From the NCBI GenBank assembly GCA_021203365.1, contig JAJQBI010000038.1:1-36184 (forward strand): DNA of 36,184 bases. The letters are read 5' to 3'. Under the pieces are notes generated by a model, which searched no databases, had not been told where the DNA came from, and saw only the letters and a list, made by a program, of their open reading frames with translations. Source of the DNA: Clostridiales bacterium (lineage in GTDB: Bacteria > Bacillota > Clostridia > Lachnospirales > Lachnospiraceae). This document shows positions 8,778 to 16,654 of this stretch, piece after piece. The position numbers and the translations under genes were made by a program. How positions within the stretch are numbered: position 1 is the first letter of the stretch; each line of letters begins with the position of its first letter.

Positions 8778-8807
8778 TGATACCCGGATCTATGCGTCCG
8801 GGTATCA
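8778..8807 (+). repeat. Perfect 11-base inverted repeat after the small gene
   Basis: TGATACCCGGA (8778-8788) pairs with TCCGGGTATCA (8797-8807) across an eight-base loop. No T tract follows on this strand, so it is not a classical terminator; it could protect the 3' end of a transcript. A weaker hairpin, ACCAGG with CCTGGT, lies at 8845-8870 before the CobW gene. Confidence 0.6.
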
Positions 8808-8885
8808 GACTACATCCAAAAGGAATAAGCGCCAGTTACTTTAAACCAGGGAGTTTTGCTGCTTCCTGGTCAAACTTCGTTTCAG

Positions 8886-8900
8886 TTAAAAACGTTAACC
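8886..8900 (+). promoter_or_regulatory. Possible operator upstream of the CobW gene
   Basis: GTTAA and TTAAC flank five bases immediately before the ribosome binding site of the CobW gene. The symmetry is short and could be chance; no known metal-regulator box or cobalamin riboswitch motif is visible in 8764-8916. Confidence 0.2.
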
Positions 8901-8916
8901 AGCAGGAGGAAATAAG

Positions 8917-10035
8917 ATGGCAAAAATAGACATTATTTCCGGCTTTCTGGGAGCCGGAAAAACCACACTGATCAAAAAGCTTCTGAAGGACGCTTTTTCA
9001 GGGGAGCAGGTAGTCCTGATTGAAAATGAGTTCGGGGAGATTGGAATTGACGGCGGTTTTCTGAAGGAAGCCGGTATTGAGATCCGGGAAATGAATTCCG
9101 GATGTATCTGCTGTTCTCTGGTGGGAGATTTCGGAGAATCCCTGAAGGAAGTGGTGAATACCTATCATCCGGACAGAATTCTCATCGAGCCTTCCGGCGT
9201 AGGCAAGCTCTCCGATATCATTAAGGCGGTTCAGGATGTGCAGGCGACGGTGGATGTTGTGCTGAACAGCTATACCACGGTGGTGGATGCAAAAAAATGT
9301 AAAATGTATATGCGAAACTTCGGGGAATTCTTTGACAATCAGGTGAGGTACGCCGGTGCGATTATCATGAGCCGCACGGATATTGTGGATGAGAAAAAGG
9401 CCGGGGAAGTGCTGGGCATGCTTCGGGAGATCAACCCCAAGGCCACGATTATCACGACCCCCATTGCGCAGCTGGATGGGAAAATGCTCCTGGATGTGAT
9501 TGAGAATCCGGTATCCCTGGAACAGGAAATGCTGGACGCGGAGGTGGAGCATCACCACCATCATCACCATGACCACGAAGAGGAGCATGGCCACCACCAT
9601 GACCACGAAGAGGAGCATGGCCATCACCATGACCATGAAGAGGAGCATGACCACCATCATGACCATGAAGAGGAACACGATCACGGCCATGACCACGCAC
9701 ATCATCATCACCATCATCACGACGGCGAGTGCGGCTGCGGTCATGACCATGACGCGGACGAAATATTTACCAGCTGGGGACGCGAGACGGTGCGCAAATA
9801 CGCCAGGGAGGAACTGGAGAGCATCCTGAAGGCTCTTGCAGATTCTGAGCGCTATGGAATGGTGCTGCGCGCGAAGGGCATGCTTCCCGCGGCGGACGGG
9901 ACCTGGATTTATTTTGACATGGTTCCGGAGGAGACGGAGATCCGTGAGGGAGCGCCGGATTACACCGGCCGTCTGTGCGTGATCGGTTCCGGCCTCCATG
10001 AGGACAGACTGGAAGAGCTTTTCGGACTTGACTGA
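8917..10035 (+). CDS. COG0523 (CobW/P47K) GTPase with His-rich metal-binding repeat
   Basis: 372 residues, ATG 8917 after AGGAGG. G3E-family GTPase: Walker A GFLGAGKTT (residues 9-17), the metal-binding C-x-C-C motif GCICC (cysteines 63, 65, 66), EPSGVGKLSD (91-100), and SRTD (152-155) in the base-recognition position. Residues about 211-278 are a His/Asp/Glu-rich insert with four tandem ten-residue units, then GECGCGHDHD. A CobW C-terminal domain ends the protein (RLCVIGSGLHEDRLEELFG). Relatives hand zinc, cobalt or nickel to target proteins using GTP. The His-rich insert suggests zinc or nickel storage or delivery. A second, different CobW-like GTPase follows 59 bases later. The metal cannot be told from sequence. 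Confidence 0.92.
   Translation: MAKIDIISGFLGAGKTTLIKKLLKDAFSGEQVVLIENEFGEIGIDGGFLKEAGIEIREMNSGCICCSLVGDFGESLKEVVNTYHPDRILIEPSGVGKLSDIIKAVQDVQATVDVVLNSYTTVVDAKKCKMYMRNFGEFFDNQVRYAGAIIMSRTDIVDEKKAGEVLGMLREINPKATIITTPIAQLDGKMLLDVIENPVSLEQEMLDAEVEHHHHHHHDHEEEHGHHHDHEEEHGHHHDHEEEHDHHHDHEEEHDHGHDHAHHHHHHHDGECGCGHDHDADEIFTSWGRETVRKYAREELESILKALADSERYGMVLRAKGMLPAADGTWIYFDMVPEETEIREGAPDYTGRLCVIGSGLHEDRLEELFGLD
9568..9687 (+). repeat. Four tandem 30-base repeats encoding His/Glu units
   Basis: Four contiguous 30-base units, each starting CATGACCA, begin at 9568, 9598, 9628 and 9658, with mostly silent third-position differences. Each encodes about HDHEEEHGHH. They lie inside the CobW GTPase gene and could change copy number by slippage. 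Confidence 0.9.
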
Positions 10036-10094
10036 GGACTGTTGTTTTGTGACAGTTCCCGGGGTCCTTTGGCAGGAAAAGGGGATATCAGGTT

Positions 10095-11051
10095 ATGGAA
10101 GAGACAAGGGTTCCGGTTTATTTGATTACCGGATTTCTGGAAAGCGGAAAGACTTCATTCCTGCGCTTTACGCTGCAGCAGGATTACTTTTTCATTGACG
10201 GAAAAACGCTTCTCATTCTCTGCGAGGAGGGCGAGGAGGAATACGACATGAAGGCGCTGAAGCTTTCCAACACGGATGTGGAAATTATTGAAAAAGAGGA
10301 GGATCTGACGCCTGAGCGCCTGATGGCCATGGATGTGGTTCACAGTCCGGAGCGTGTGATCGTGGAATACAACGGCATGTGGCTGGCCAGCCGGTTTGAG
10401 GAAATGCGCAAGCCCTCCGGGTGGAACATTGAGCAGCGCATTACCTGTGTGGACGCCAGCACCTTCCAGACGTATACGGCAAACACCGGTCTGAAATCCA
10501 TTTTTATGGATATGATCCGGGAAGCGGATATGGTTGTGTTTAACCGCTGCAATACAGAGGATCCGCTGCCATCCTACCGGAGAAGCATCAAGGTGGTAAA
10601 CCAGAAGGCCGAGGTGATTTTTGAGGACGAGGAAGGCGAACTGGGAGATATTTTTGAGGATGAGATGCCCTTTGACATTGACGCCCCGGTGATTGAGATT
10701 CTGCCGGAGGATTACGGCATCTGGTTTGTGGATTCCATGGATCATCCGGAGAAATATATTGGCAAAACCGTGCGTTTTAAGGGCAGAGCCCTGAAGCCAA
10801 AGGGGCTTGGAAGCAAATTTTTCGTACCCGGGCGCACGGCCATGACCTGCTGTGCGGATGATACCACCTTCCTGGGGTATGTGTGTAAAAGTGCATACGC
10901 GCCCAGACTGTCCTCCGGACAGTGGGTGGATGTGACGGCAAAGATTGCCTTTGAGCATCGGAGAGAATACCAGGGAGAGGGTCTGGTGCTTTACGCGGAA
11001 GACGTAACGCCCTGTGAGCCTCTGGCGCAGGAGATGGTTTATTTTAATTAA
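10095..11051 (+). CDS. CobW-like GTPase apparently fused to a YcgQ/TIGR03943-like C-terminal domain
   Basis: 318 residues, ATG 10095. The N-terminal part is a divergent COG0523-type P-loop domain: VYLITGFLESGKTSF with Walker A at 13-20, ITCVDASTFQ, and FNRCN (149-153) in the position of NKxD. The C-x-C-C motif of the family is absent. From about residue 200 the sequence changes character: YIGKTVRFKGRALKP, KFFVPGRTAMTCCADDTTFLGYVC (residues 241-264). This resembles the C-terminal domain of the YcgQ/DUF1980 (TIGR03943) proteins that partner a predicted permease in metal homeostasis. Here the two appear joined in one chain. Cotranscription with the His-rich CobW gene suggests a joint role in metal handling. 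No permease gene is nearby. The fusion call is from motif memory. Confidence 0.75.
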   Translation: MEETRVPVYLITGFLESGKTSFLRFTLQQDYFFIDGKTLLILCEEGEEEYDMKALKLSNTDVEIIEKEEDLTPERLMAMDVVHSPERVIVEYNGMWLASRFEEMRKPSGWNIEQRITCVDASTFQTYTANTGLKSIFMDMIREADMVVFNRCNTEDPLPSYRRSIKVVNQKAEVIFEDEEGELGDIFEDEMPFDIDAPVIEILPEDYGIWFVDSMDHPEKYIGKTVRFKGRALKPKGLGSKFFVPGRTAMTCCADDTTFLGYVCKSAYAPRLSSGQWVDVTAKIAFEHRREYQGEGLVLYAEDVTPCEPLAQEMVYFN

Positions 11052-11069
11052 CTGAAGGAAAGGGAATAT

Positions 11070-11098
11070 GGGCGCGGAGGAAGAGCTCTTCCGCGCCC
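11070..11098 (+). repeat. GC-rich stem-loop before pth
   Basis: GGGCGCGG pairs with CCGCGCCC, with AAGAG/CTCTT inside after a three-base bulge. No T tract follows, so it is not an ordinary terminator. It may be a processing or stability hairpin, or a weak attenuator between the GTPase and pth genes. Confidence 0.55.
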
Positions 11099-11123
11099 GT
11101 GAGAGGGAGAGGTTAGAGAGGTT

Positions 11124-11702
11124 ATGTATCTGATCGCGGGTCTTGGAAATCCGGGCAGGCAGTACGAGGGAACCAGACATAATATGGGGTTCGACACGAT
11201 CGACTGCCTTGTGGAAAAACATCAGATCCCACAGGCAGGGGTGAAATTTCATGCTATGTACGGCAGAGGCGTCATTGGAGGCCAGAAGGCAATTCTTATG
11301 AAGCCTCTTTCTTTTATGAATCTCAGCGGCGGGCCGGTGCAGGAAATGGCCGGCTATTTTAAAATCGATCCGGAGACGGAGCTGGTTGTGGTCTATGATG
11401 ACATTGATCTGGAACCCGGGCAGATTCGCGTCCGCAAACAGGGAAGCCCCGGCGGACACAACGGGATGAAGGATATCGTCCGCCGTCTGGGAACGGAAAA
11501 ATTTCTCCGCGTCCGTGTAGGCGTGGGCAGCAAGCCCAGGGACTGGGATCTGGCGGATTATGTGTTAAGCCGTTTTACAGAGAGAGACCGGGCGCTGGTG
11601 GACGAGGGCATTGCCCATGCGGCGGACGCCGTGGAGATGATTCTTTCCCAGGGCGCGGACGCGGCGATGAACGAATATAACCGGAAAAAGCCGAAGGATT
11701 AA
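11124..11702 (+). CDS. pth: Peptidyl-tRNA hydrolase
   Basis: 192 residues. It releases tRNA from peptidyl-tRNAs that fall off ribosomes and is normally essential. Family motifs are clear: YLIAGLGNPGRQYEGTRHNMGFD at the N-terminus with the catalytic histidine in RHNMGF, KPLSFMNLSG, VVYDDIDLEPGQIRVRKQGSPGGHNGMKDI, and RVRVGVGSKP. The length is normal. The start ATG 11124 has GAGAGG just upstream, which is close but usable. mfd starts nine bases after the stop, an order common in Firmicutes, so the two are cotranscribed. Confidence 0.97.
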   Translation: MYLIAGLGNPGRQYEGTRHNMGFDTIDCLVEKHQIPQAGVKFHAMYGRGVIGGQKAILMKPLSFMNLSGGPVQEMAGYFKIDPETELVVVYDDIDLEPGQIRVRKQGSPGGHNGMKDIVRRLGTEKFLRVRVGVGSKPRDWDLADYVLSRFTERDRALVDEGIAHAADAVEMILSQGADAAMNEYNRKKPKD

Positions 11703-11711
11703 GGAGCTGAT

Positions 11712-14700
11712 ATGGAAGCGTTGCTGCAGCCTCTGCGCAGTCTTGCGGAGTATGAGGATATATGGAAATATGGAAAGGATAACCGGGGAGTGCTCTCGGT
11801 TTCCGGATGTCTGGAGTCCCAGAAGGTCCACCTGATGTATGGATTTTCCGGGCTTTTTCCGTGCCGCCTGATTCTGGCCGAGGACGAGCGCCGGGCCAGG
11901 GAAATTTTTGAGGATTACCGGTTTTATGACAAAAATGTATATTTTTACCCTGCGAAGGATCTGCTGTTTTTCCAGGCGGACATTCACGGAAACCTTCTGA
12001 TCCGTCAGCGGATGCAGGTGATCCGTGCGCTGCTGGAACGGGGAGAGAAAGAGATTACGGTGGTGACCAGCATTGACGGATGCATGGACTTTCTCATGCC
12101 TCTGGAGCAGATCCGGGAGCGTCTTCTGCATTTTTATGACGACAGCACAGTGAATCTGGATATGCTGAAATCGGCCCTGGTGGGCCTTGGCTATGAGCGT
12201 GTGGGCCAGGTGGAAATGCCCGGACAGTTCTGTATCCGGGGCGGAATTGTGGACATTTATCCCCTGACCGAGGAAAATCCATGGCGGATTGAGCTGTGGG
12301 GAGACGAGATTGACTCTGTGCGCAGCTTTGATGCGGAAACTCAGCGGTCTCTGGAAAATCTGAAGGAGATCACCATTTATCCGGCGGTGGAAAAAACGGA
12401 GGAAAATAATCCGGTCTCCTTTCTTTCTTATTTTCCCACGGAAAAGACCCTTGTATTTCTGGATGAGCCCAACCGGCTGCTTGAGAGAGGAAAGGCCGTG
12501 GAGGAGGAATACCTTCAGAGCCGGATGCACCGGGAGGAAAAGGGAGAGGCCGCCCTGCCGCGGCAGTGGATGTGCGGATGCGCGGATGTGGTAAAGGCGC
12601 TGAACCTTCAGAAATGCATTGGCTTTTCCGCTCTTCCTCCTCACCGGGCGGACTGGAAGATTACGGAGGAATATAATCTGACCGTGAAGTCCGTGACCTC
12701 CTATAACGGAAGCTTTGAGCTGCTGGTGAAGGATCTTGCCCTGTACAAAAGACAGGACTATCGGGTCGCTCTTCTCTCCGGATCCCGCACCCGCGCCCAG
12801 CGCCTGGCCCGGGACCTTCAGGACAATGGTCTGAATGCTTTTTACAGCCAGGACTATGACCGGGTGATCGCGCCCGGGGAAATTCTGGTGCTTTACGGGC
12901 ACGCCCACCGCGGCTTTGAGTATCCGCTGATTAAATTTGCGGTCATTACGGAGACAGATATTTTCGGCCAGGAACAGACCCGGAGGAAAAAGAAAAAAAA
13001 CGGGAAGGGACCGCGGATCCAGGATTTTGGAGAACTCTGCGTGGGAGATTATGTGATCCACGAAAAGCACGGGCTGGGAATCTACCGGGGCATTGAGAAG
13101 GTGGAGGTTGACCGGGTCGTAAAGGATTACATTAAAATCGAGTATCAGGGCGGGAGTAATCTGTATATCCCCGCCACCCAGCTGGATATGCTCCAGAGGT
13201 ATTCCGGCTCCGGGGAAAACGGCGAGGGAAAAGCTCTGAAGCTGAACAGCCTGGGCGGACAGGAGTGGAACCGGACCAAAAGCCGGGTGCGGGGGGCCGT
13301 GAAGGACATCGCCAGAGAGCTGGTGGATCTTTACGCCGCCCGGCAGCAGAAGGAAGGCTTTGTCTGCGGACCGGACACAGTGTGGCAGAAGGAATTCGAG
13401 GAAATGTTTCCCTACGAGGAGACGGAGGATCAGATTGCCGCCATTGAGGATACCAAGCGGGATATGGAGAGCAGCCGGATTATGGACCGCCTGATCTGCG
13501 GGGATGTGGGGTACGGAAAGACAGAGGTAGCCCTGCGGGCCGCCTTCAAGGCTGTGCAGGAAAGCCGGCAGGTGGTTTATCTGGTGCCCACTACCATCCT
13601 GGCTCAGCAGCATTACAATACCTTTTTGCAGCGGATGAAGGAATTCCCGGTGCGAGTGGATCTTCTGTGCCGTTTCCGCACTCCCGCGCAGCAGAAAAAA
13701 ACCATTGAGGATCTGCGCAAGGGTCTGGTGGATATTGTCATCGGAACGCACCGTGTACTGTCGAAGGATATAAGCTTTAAGAATCTGGGGCTTCTCATCA
13801 TTGATGAGGAGCAGCGCTTTGGAGTGACCCACAAGGAAAAGATCAAGCAGCTGAAAAAGGACGTGGATGTTCTTACCCTGACGGCCACGCCCATTCCCCG
13901 CACTCTCCACATGAGTCTGATCGGGATCCGGGATATGAGTGTGCTGGAGGAGCCGCCCATGGACCGTGTGCCGGTTCAGACCTATGTGATGGAATACGAC
14001 GAGGAGACCGTGCGGGAGGCCATCAGCCGGGAGCTGCGCAGGGACGGGCAGGTGTACTATGTCTATAACCGGGTACAGGACATCGCGGATGTGGCCTCAA
14101 AGATCGCGAAGCTTGTGCCCCAGGCCAGAGTCAGCTTTGCCCATGGGCAGATGAGCGAGCGGGAACTGGAAAGGGTGATGTATGATTTTATCAGCAAAGA
14201 GATCGATGTGCTGGTTTCCACCACCATTATTGAGACCGGTCTGGACATTCCAAATGTAAATACCATGATTATCCACGATTCGGACCGGTACGGGCTTTCC
14301 CAGCTCTATCAGCTGCGCGGCAGGATCGGACGTTCCAACCGGACGGCCTATGCCTTTCTGATGTACCGCCGTGACCGGGTGCTGAAGGAGACGGCGGAAA
14401 AACGCCTCAGCGCCATAAAGGAATACACGGATCTGGGAAGCGGATTTAAAATCGCCATGCGGGATCTGGAGATCCGCGGAGCCGGCAATCTTCTGGGTGC
14501 CCAGCAGCATGGCCATATGAACGCAGTGGGCTATGATCTTTACTGCAAAATGCTCAGCGAGGCGGTAAAGGAGGCAAAGGGAATAGAGACCATGGAGGAT
14601 TTCGAAACTTCCGTGGATTTAAATCTGGACGCCTTTATCCCGGATTCCTATATCCGCAGTGAGGTTCAGAAGCTGGATATCTACAAGCGGATTGCGGGCA

Positions 14701-15050
14701 TTGAGACGCAGAAGGACTATGAAGATATGCTGGAGGAGCTTCTGGACCGCTTCGGCGAGCCGGGAACGGCGGTGCTGAATCTTCTCGCCATCGCCCGCCT
14801 GCGGGCTGTGGCGCATCAGGGATATGTGACGGAAATCCGGCAGACAGAGAGGGGCGTGCGTTTTACCCTTTATAAAAATGCCAGGCTGGATCCGGCCGGG
14901 ATTCCGAAGCTGACAAAAAAATACGGGAATCGTCTTCAGATAAAAAACGGACAGGAGCCTGCGCTGCTGCTTTCCCCGGTGGGGAATCTGCTCACGGCGC
15001 TGACCGGTTTTGCCGGAGAACTGGCGGCGCTGGCGCAAAATGGGGAGTGA
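11712..15050 (+). CDS. mfd: Transcription-repair coupling factor
   Basis: 1112 residues, full length. Mfd displaces RNA polymerase stalled at DNA damage and recruits UvrA. ATG 11712 is preceded by AAGGAG overlapping the pth stop. Domains in order: a UvrB-homologous N-terminal module; a CarD-like RNA polymerase interaction domain (GDYVIHEKHGLGIYRG, about residue 440); a RecG-like helicase with CGDVGYGKTEVALRA (about 595-610), DEEQRFGV (about 700), TATPIPRTLHMSL, and the second RecA domain with ETGLDIPNVNT and QLRGRIGRS; then the C-terminal TRCF domain. No frame problems. The foldase lipoprotein gene follows under its own promoter. Confidence 0.98.
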   Translation: MEALLQPLRSLAEYEDIWKYGKDNRGVLSVSGCLESQKVHLMYGFSGLFPCRLILAEDERRAREIFEDYRFYDKNVYFYPAKDLLFFQADIHGNLLIRQRMQVIRALLERGEKEITVVTSIDGCMDFLMPLEQIRERLLHFYDDSTVNLDMLKSALVGLGYERVGQVEMPGQFCIRGGIVDIYPLTEENPWRIELWGDEIDSVRSFDAETQRSLENLKEITIYPAVEKTEENNPVSFLSYFPTEKTLVFLDEPNRLLERGKAVEEEYLQSRMHREEKGEAALPRQWMCGCADVVKALNLQKCIGFSALPPHRADWKITEEYNLTVKSVTSYNGSFELLVKDLALYKRQDYRVALLSGSRTRAQRLARDLQDNGLNAFYSQDYDRVIAPGEILVLYGHAHRGFEYPLIKFAVITETDIFGQEQTRRKKKKNGKGPRIQDFGELCVGDYVIHEKHGLGIYRGIEKVEVDRVVKDYIKIEYQGGSNLYIPATQLDMLQRYSGSGENGEGKALKLNSLGGQEWNRTKSRVRGAVKDIARELVDLYAARQQKEGFVCGPDTVWQKEFEEMFPYEETEDQIAAIEDTKRDMESSRIMDRLICGDVGYGKTEVALRAAFKAVQESRQVVYLVPTTILAQQHYNTFLQRMKEFPVRVDLLCRFRTPAQQKKTIEDLRKGLVDIVIGTHRVLSKDISFKNLGLLIIDEEQRFGVTHKEKIKQLKKDVDVLTLTATPIPRTLHMSLIGIRDMSVLEEPPMDRVPVQTYVMEYDEETVREAISRELRRDGQVYYVYNRVQDIADVASKIAKLVPQARVSFAHGQMSERELERVMYDFISKEIDVLVSTTIIETGLDIPNVNTMIIHDSDRYGLSQLYQLRGRIGRSNRTAYAFLMYRRDRVLKETAEKRLSAIKEYTDLGSGFKIAMRDLEIRGAGNLLGAQQHGHMNAVGYDLYCKMLSEAVKEAKGIETMEDFETSVDLNLDAFIPDSYIRSEVQKLDIYKRIAGIETQKDYEDMLEELLDRFGEPGTAVLNLLAIARLRAVAHQGYVTEIRQTERGVRFTLYKNARLDPAGIPKLTKKYGNRLQIKNGQEPALLLSPVGNLLTALTGFAGELAALAQNGE

Positions 15051-15093
15051 CACGCCATTCCTGTGTAATCTTTGTGTATTTTTGCGATTGTTC

Positions 15094-15122
15094 TTGCTCT
15101 TGGGACAAAAAAAGATTATAAT
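15094..15122 (+). promoter_or_regulatory. Sigma-A promoter for the foldase lipoprotein
   Basis: TTGCTC at 15094-15099 and TATAAT at 15117-15122 with a 17-base spacer, 39 bases before the ATG at 15161. The -35 is imperfect. Confidence 0.65.
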
Positions 15123-15160
15123 CAGATAGATTGGAAATTTTTAAGGCAATGGAGGAAGTT

Positions 15161-16381
15161 ATGAAGGAATCAGTAAGAAGAACAGCTCTGGCGGCTCTTG
15201 TGTGTGTGACAACGGCAGGAATGCTGGCGGGGTGCGGAGATAGCAGCAGTGAGGAAGAGGAGACGGCGCTGGACGGCTCCGCGGTTGTGGCCACTGTAGA
15301 CGGAGAAGAGATTGAGATGGGCGTACTCAGCCTGAACGTGCGTATGGAGCAGGCGGAGACGGAGGAGCTGTATGCGTATTACGCTGCCTATCTGGGAAGT
15401 ACCGGTTCCTATTCTATCTGGGATACAGAGGCGGACGAGGACACCGGCGAGACTTACGGGGAACAGGCCCGGAGTACCACTCTGGAGAATCTGGAACTGG
15501 CGGTTCTGGAGAAGCAGAACGCGGCGGATTACGGCGTGGAGCTGACCGAGGAGGATGAGGAATCCATCGCGGAGGCGGCCGCGGCTTTTATGGAGGCCAA
15601 TACGGAGGAGACCCTGGCGGATCTGGCTGTCACCGAGGAGCAGGTAAAGACCTATCTGGAACTGGAGACCTATGCGGTCCGGGTTTCGGAGGCTATCAAG
15701 GCGGAGGCAGAGGTGGATGTGTCGGATGAGGAGGCACAGCAGTCCGCTTTCACCTATGTGAAGGTGTCCATCGACTCGGACGATCTGACCGAGGATGAGA
15801 TTGATGCGGCCAGAGAGGACGCTCAGGAGATTCTGGATCAGATGCTGGAGGATCCCACCCAGGACATGGGGGATGTGGCTGCCGCAGTAAACGAGGATTA
15901 TTATGACCTTTCCGGTACCTATACCACCTATGTGGAGGAGGACGAGGAGGATGAAAGCAGCAGCTATTACGATGAAGAGCTGCTCGCGGCTCTCCGGGAG
16001 CTGGAAGAGGACGGTGAGATGGTGCCGGAGCTGGTAGAGACGGATACGGCGCTGTATATTGCCAGACTGGATTCTCTTCTGGATGAGGAGGCCACTGCGG
16101 AGAAGAAGGAAGGCCTTGAGGACGACCAGAGGGACGAGTATTATACGGAGGTAACGGACGGCTGGAAGGAAGAGGCAGAGATCACCGAGGATGAGGACGT
16201 TCTTGCCACACTGGTTGTGACGGATTCCCATGCCTACACGGTAGAAGTCGCGGATACCACGGCCAGCGACAGTGACGCTACAGCCAGTGACGCGGACGCC
16301 ACAGATTCTGACGCTACGGCCAGCGACGCGGATGGAACTGCATCGGACGCGGACGGCAGTGATTCCGAAGAGGAAGACTGA
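15161..16381 (+). CDS. SurA/PrsA-like peptidyl-prolyl isomerase lipoprotein
   Basis: 406-residue lipoprotein. ATG 15161 follows GGAGG at five bases; the upstream in-frame TTG and ATG lack both the site and the signal. The signal peptide ends in a lipobox GMLAGC with the cysteine about residue 24. The next segment (SAVVATVDGEEIEMGVLSLNVRMEQAE) is the SurA N-terminal helix-hairpin start, followed by a long acidic helical chaperone region; a canonical parvulin core is not obvious. The C-terminus is a run of S/T-D-A-D repeats (TASDSDATASDADATDSD). Expected to assist folding of exported proteins outside the membrane. Placement after mfd is common in Clostridia. It ends at the terminator at 16473. 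Confidence 0.85.
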   Translation: MKESVRRTALAALVCVTTAGMLAGCGDSSSEEEETALDGSAVVATVDGEEIEMGVLSLNVRMEQAETEELYAYYAAYLGSTGSYSIWDTEADEDTGETYGEQARSTTLENLELAVLEKQNAADYGVELTEEDEESIAEAAAAFMEANTEETLADLAVTEEQVKTYLELETYAVRVSEAIKAEAEVDVSDEEAQQSAFTYVKVSIDSDDLTEDEIDAAREDAQEILDQMLEDPTQDMGDVAAAVNEDYYDLSGTYTTYVEEDEEDESSSYYDEELLAALRELEEDGEMVPELVETDTALYIARLDSLLDEEATAEKKEGLEDDQRDEYYTEVTDGWKEEAEITEDEDVLATLVVTDSHAYTVEVADTTASDSDATASDADATDSDATASDADGTASDADGSDSEEED

Positions 16382-16472
16382 TTTTTGGGGAAGAGTTTCC
16401 TGTGAATGAAAGGCAGAACCGGTGAATACGGTTCGCTGCCTGAGAAGACGAAGAACGGAAGAACGATAAGAA

Positions 16473-16516
16473 GGCGCCTTGCAGGGCCAGTGCAGATCCT
16501 GCAAGGTGTCTTTTTT
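16473..16516 (+). terminator. Rho-independent terminator after the foldase gene
   Basis: GGCGCCTTGCAGG pairs with CCTGCAAGGTGTC (G-U and one mismatch allowed) and six T follow at 16511-16516. Confidence 0.88.
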
Positions 16517-16527
16517 AGCGTTTTCTG

Positions 16528-16556
16528 TTGTAAAAACAGAAAGAATTGAGTATGAT
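16528..16556 (+). promoter_or_regulatory. Putative promoter of the M32 carboxypeptidase
   Basis: TTGTAA at 16528-16533 and TATGAT at 16551-16556 with 17 bases between, directly after a terminator and about 100 bases before the gene start. Confidence 0.55.
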
Positions 16557-16654
16557 AAAGACTGACCGGATTACAGGAGCTGAACGCGGAGGGATCTCCA
16601 GTTACAATGAGAATATTTACTGGTTTTGATAACAGGACTGTAAAGGAGGCTTTT

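Noticed and set aside
8764-8916. Cobalamin riboswitch or other metal riboswitch upstream of the CobW gene
   Set aside because: Two hairpins exist but none of the conserved riboswitch core sequences I know are present, and the gap is too short for a cobalamin riboswitch with these stems.
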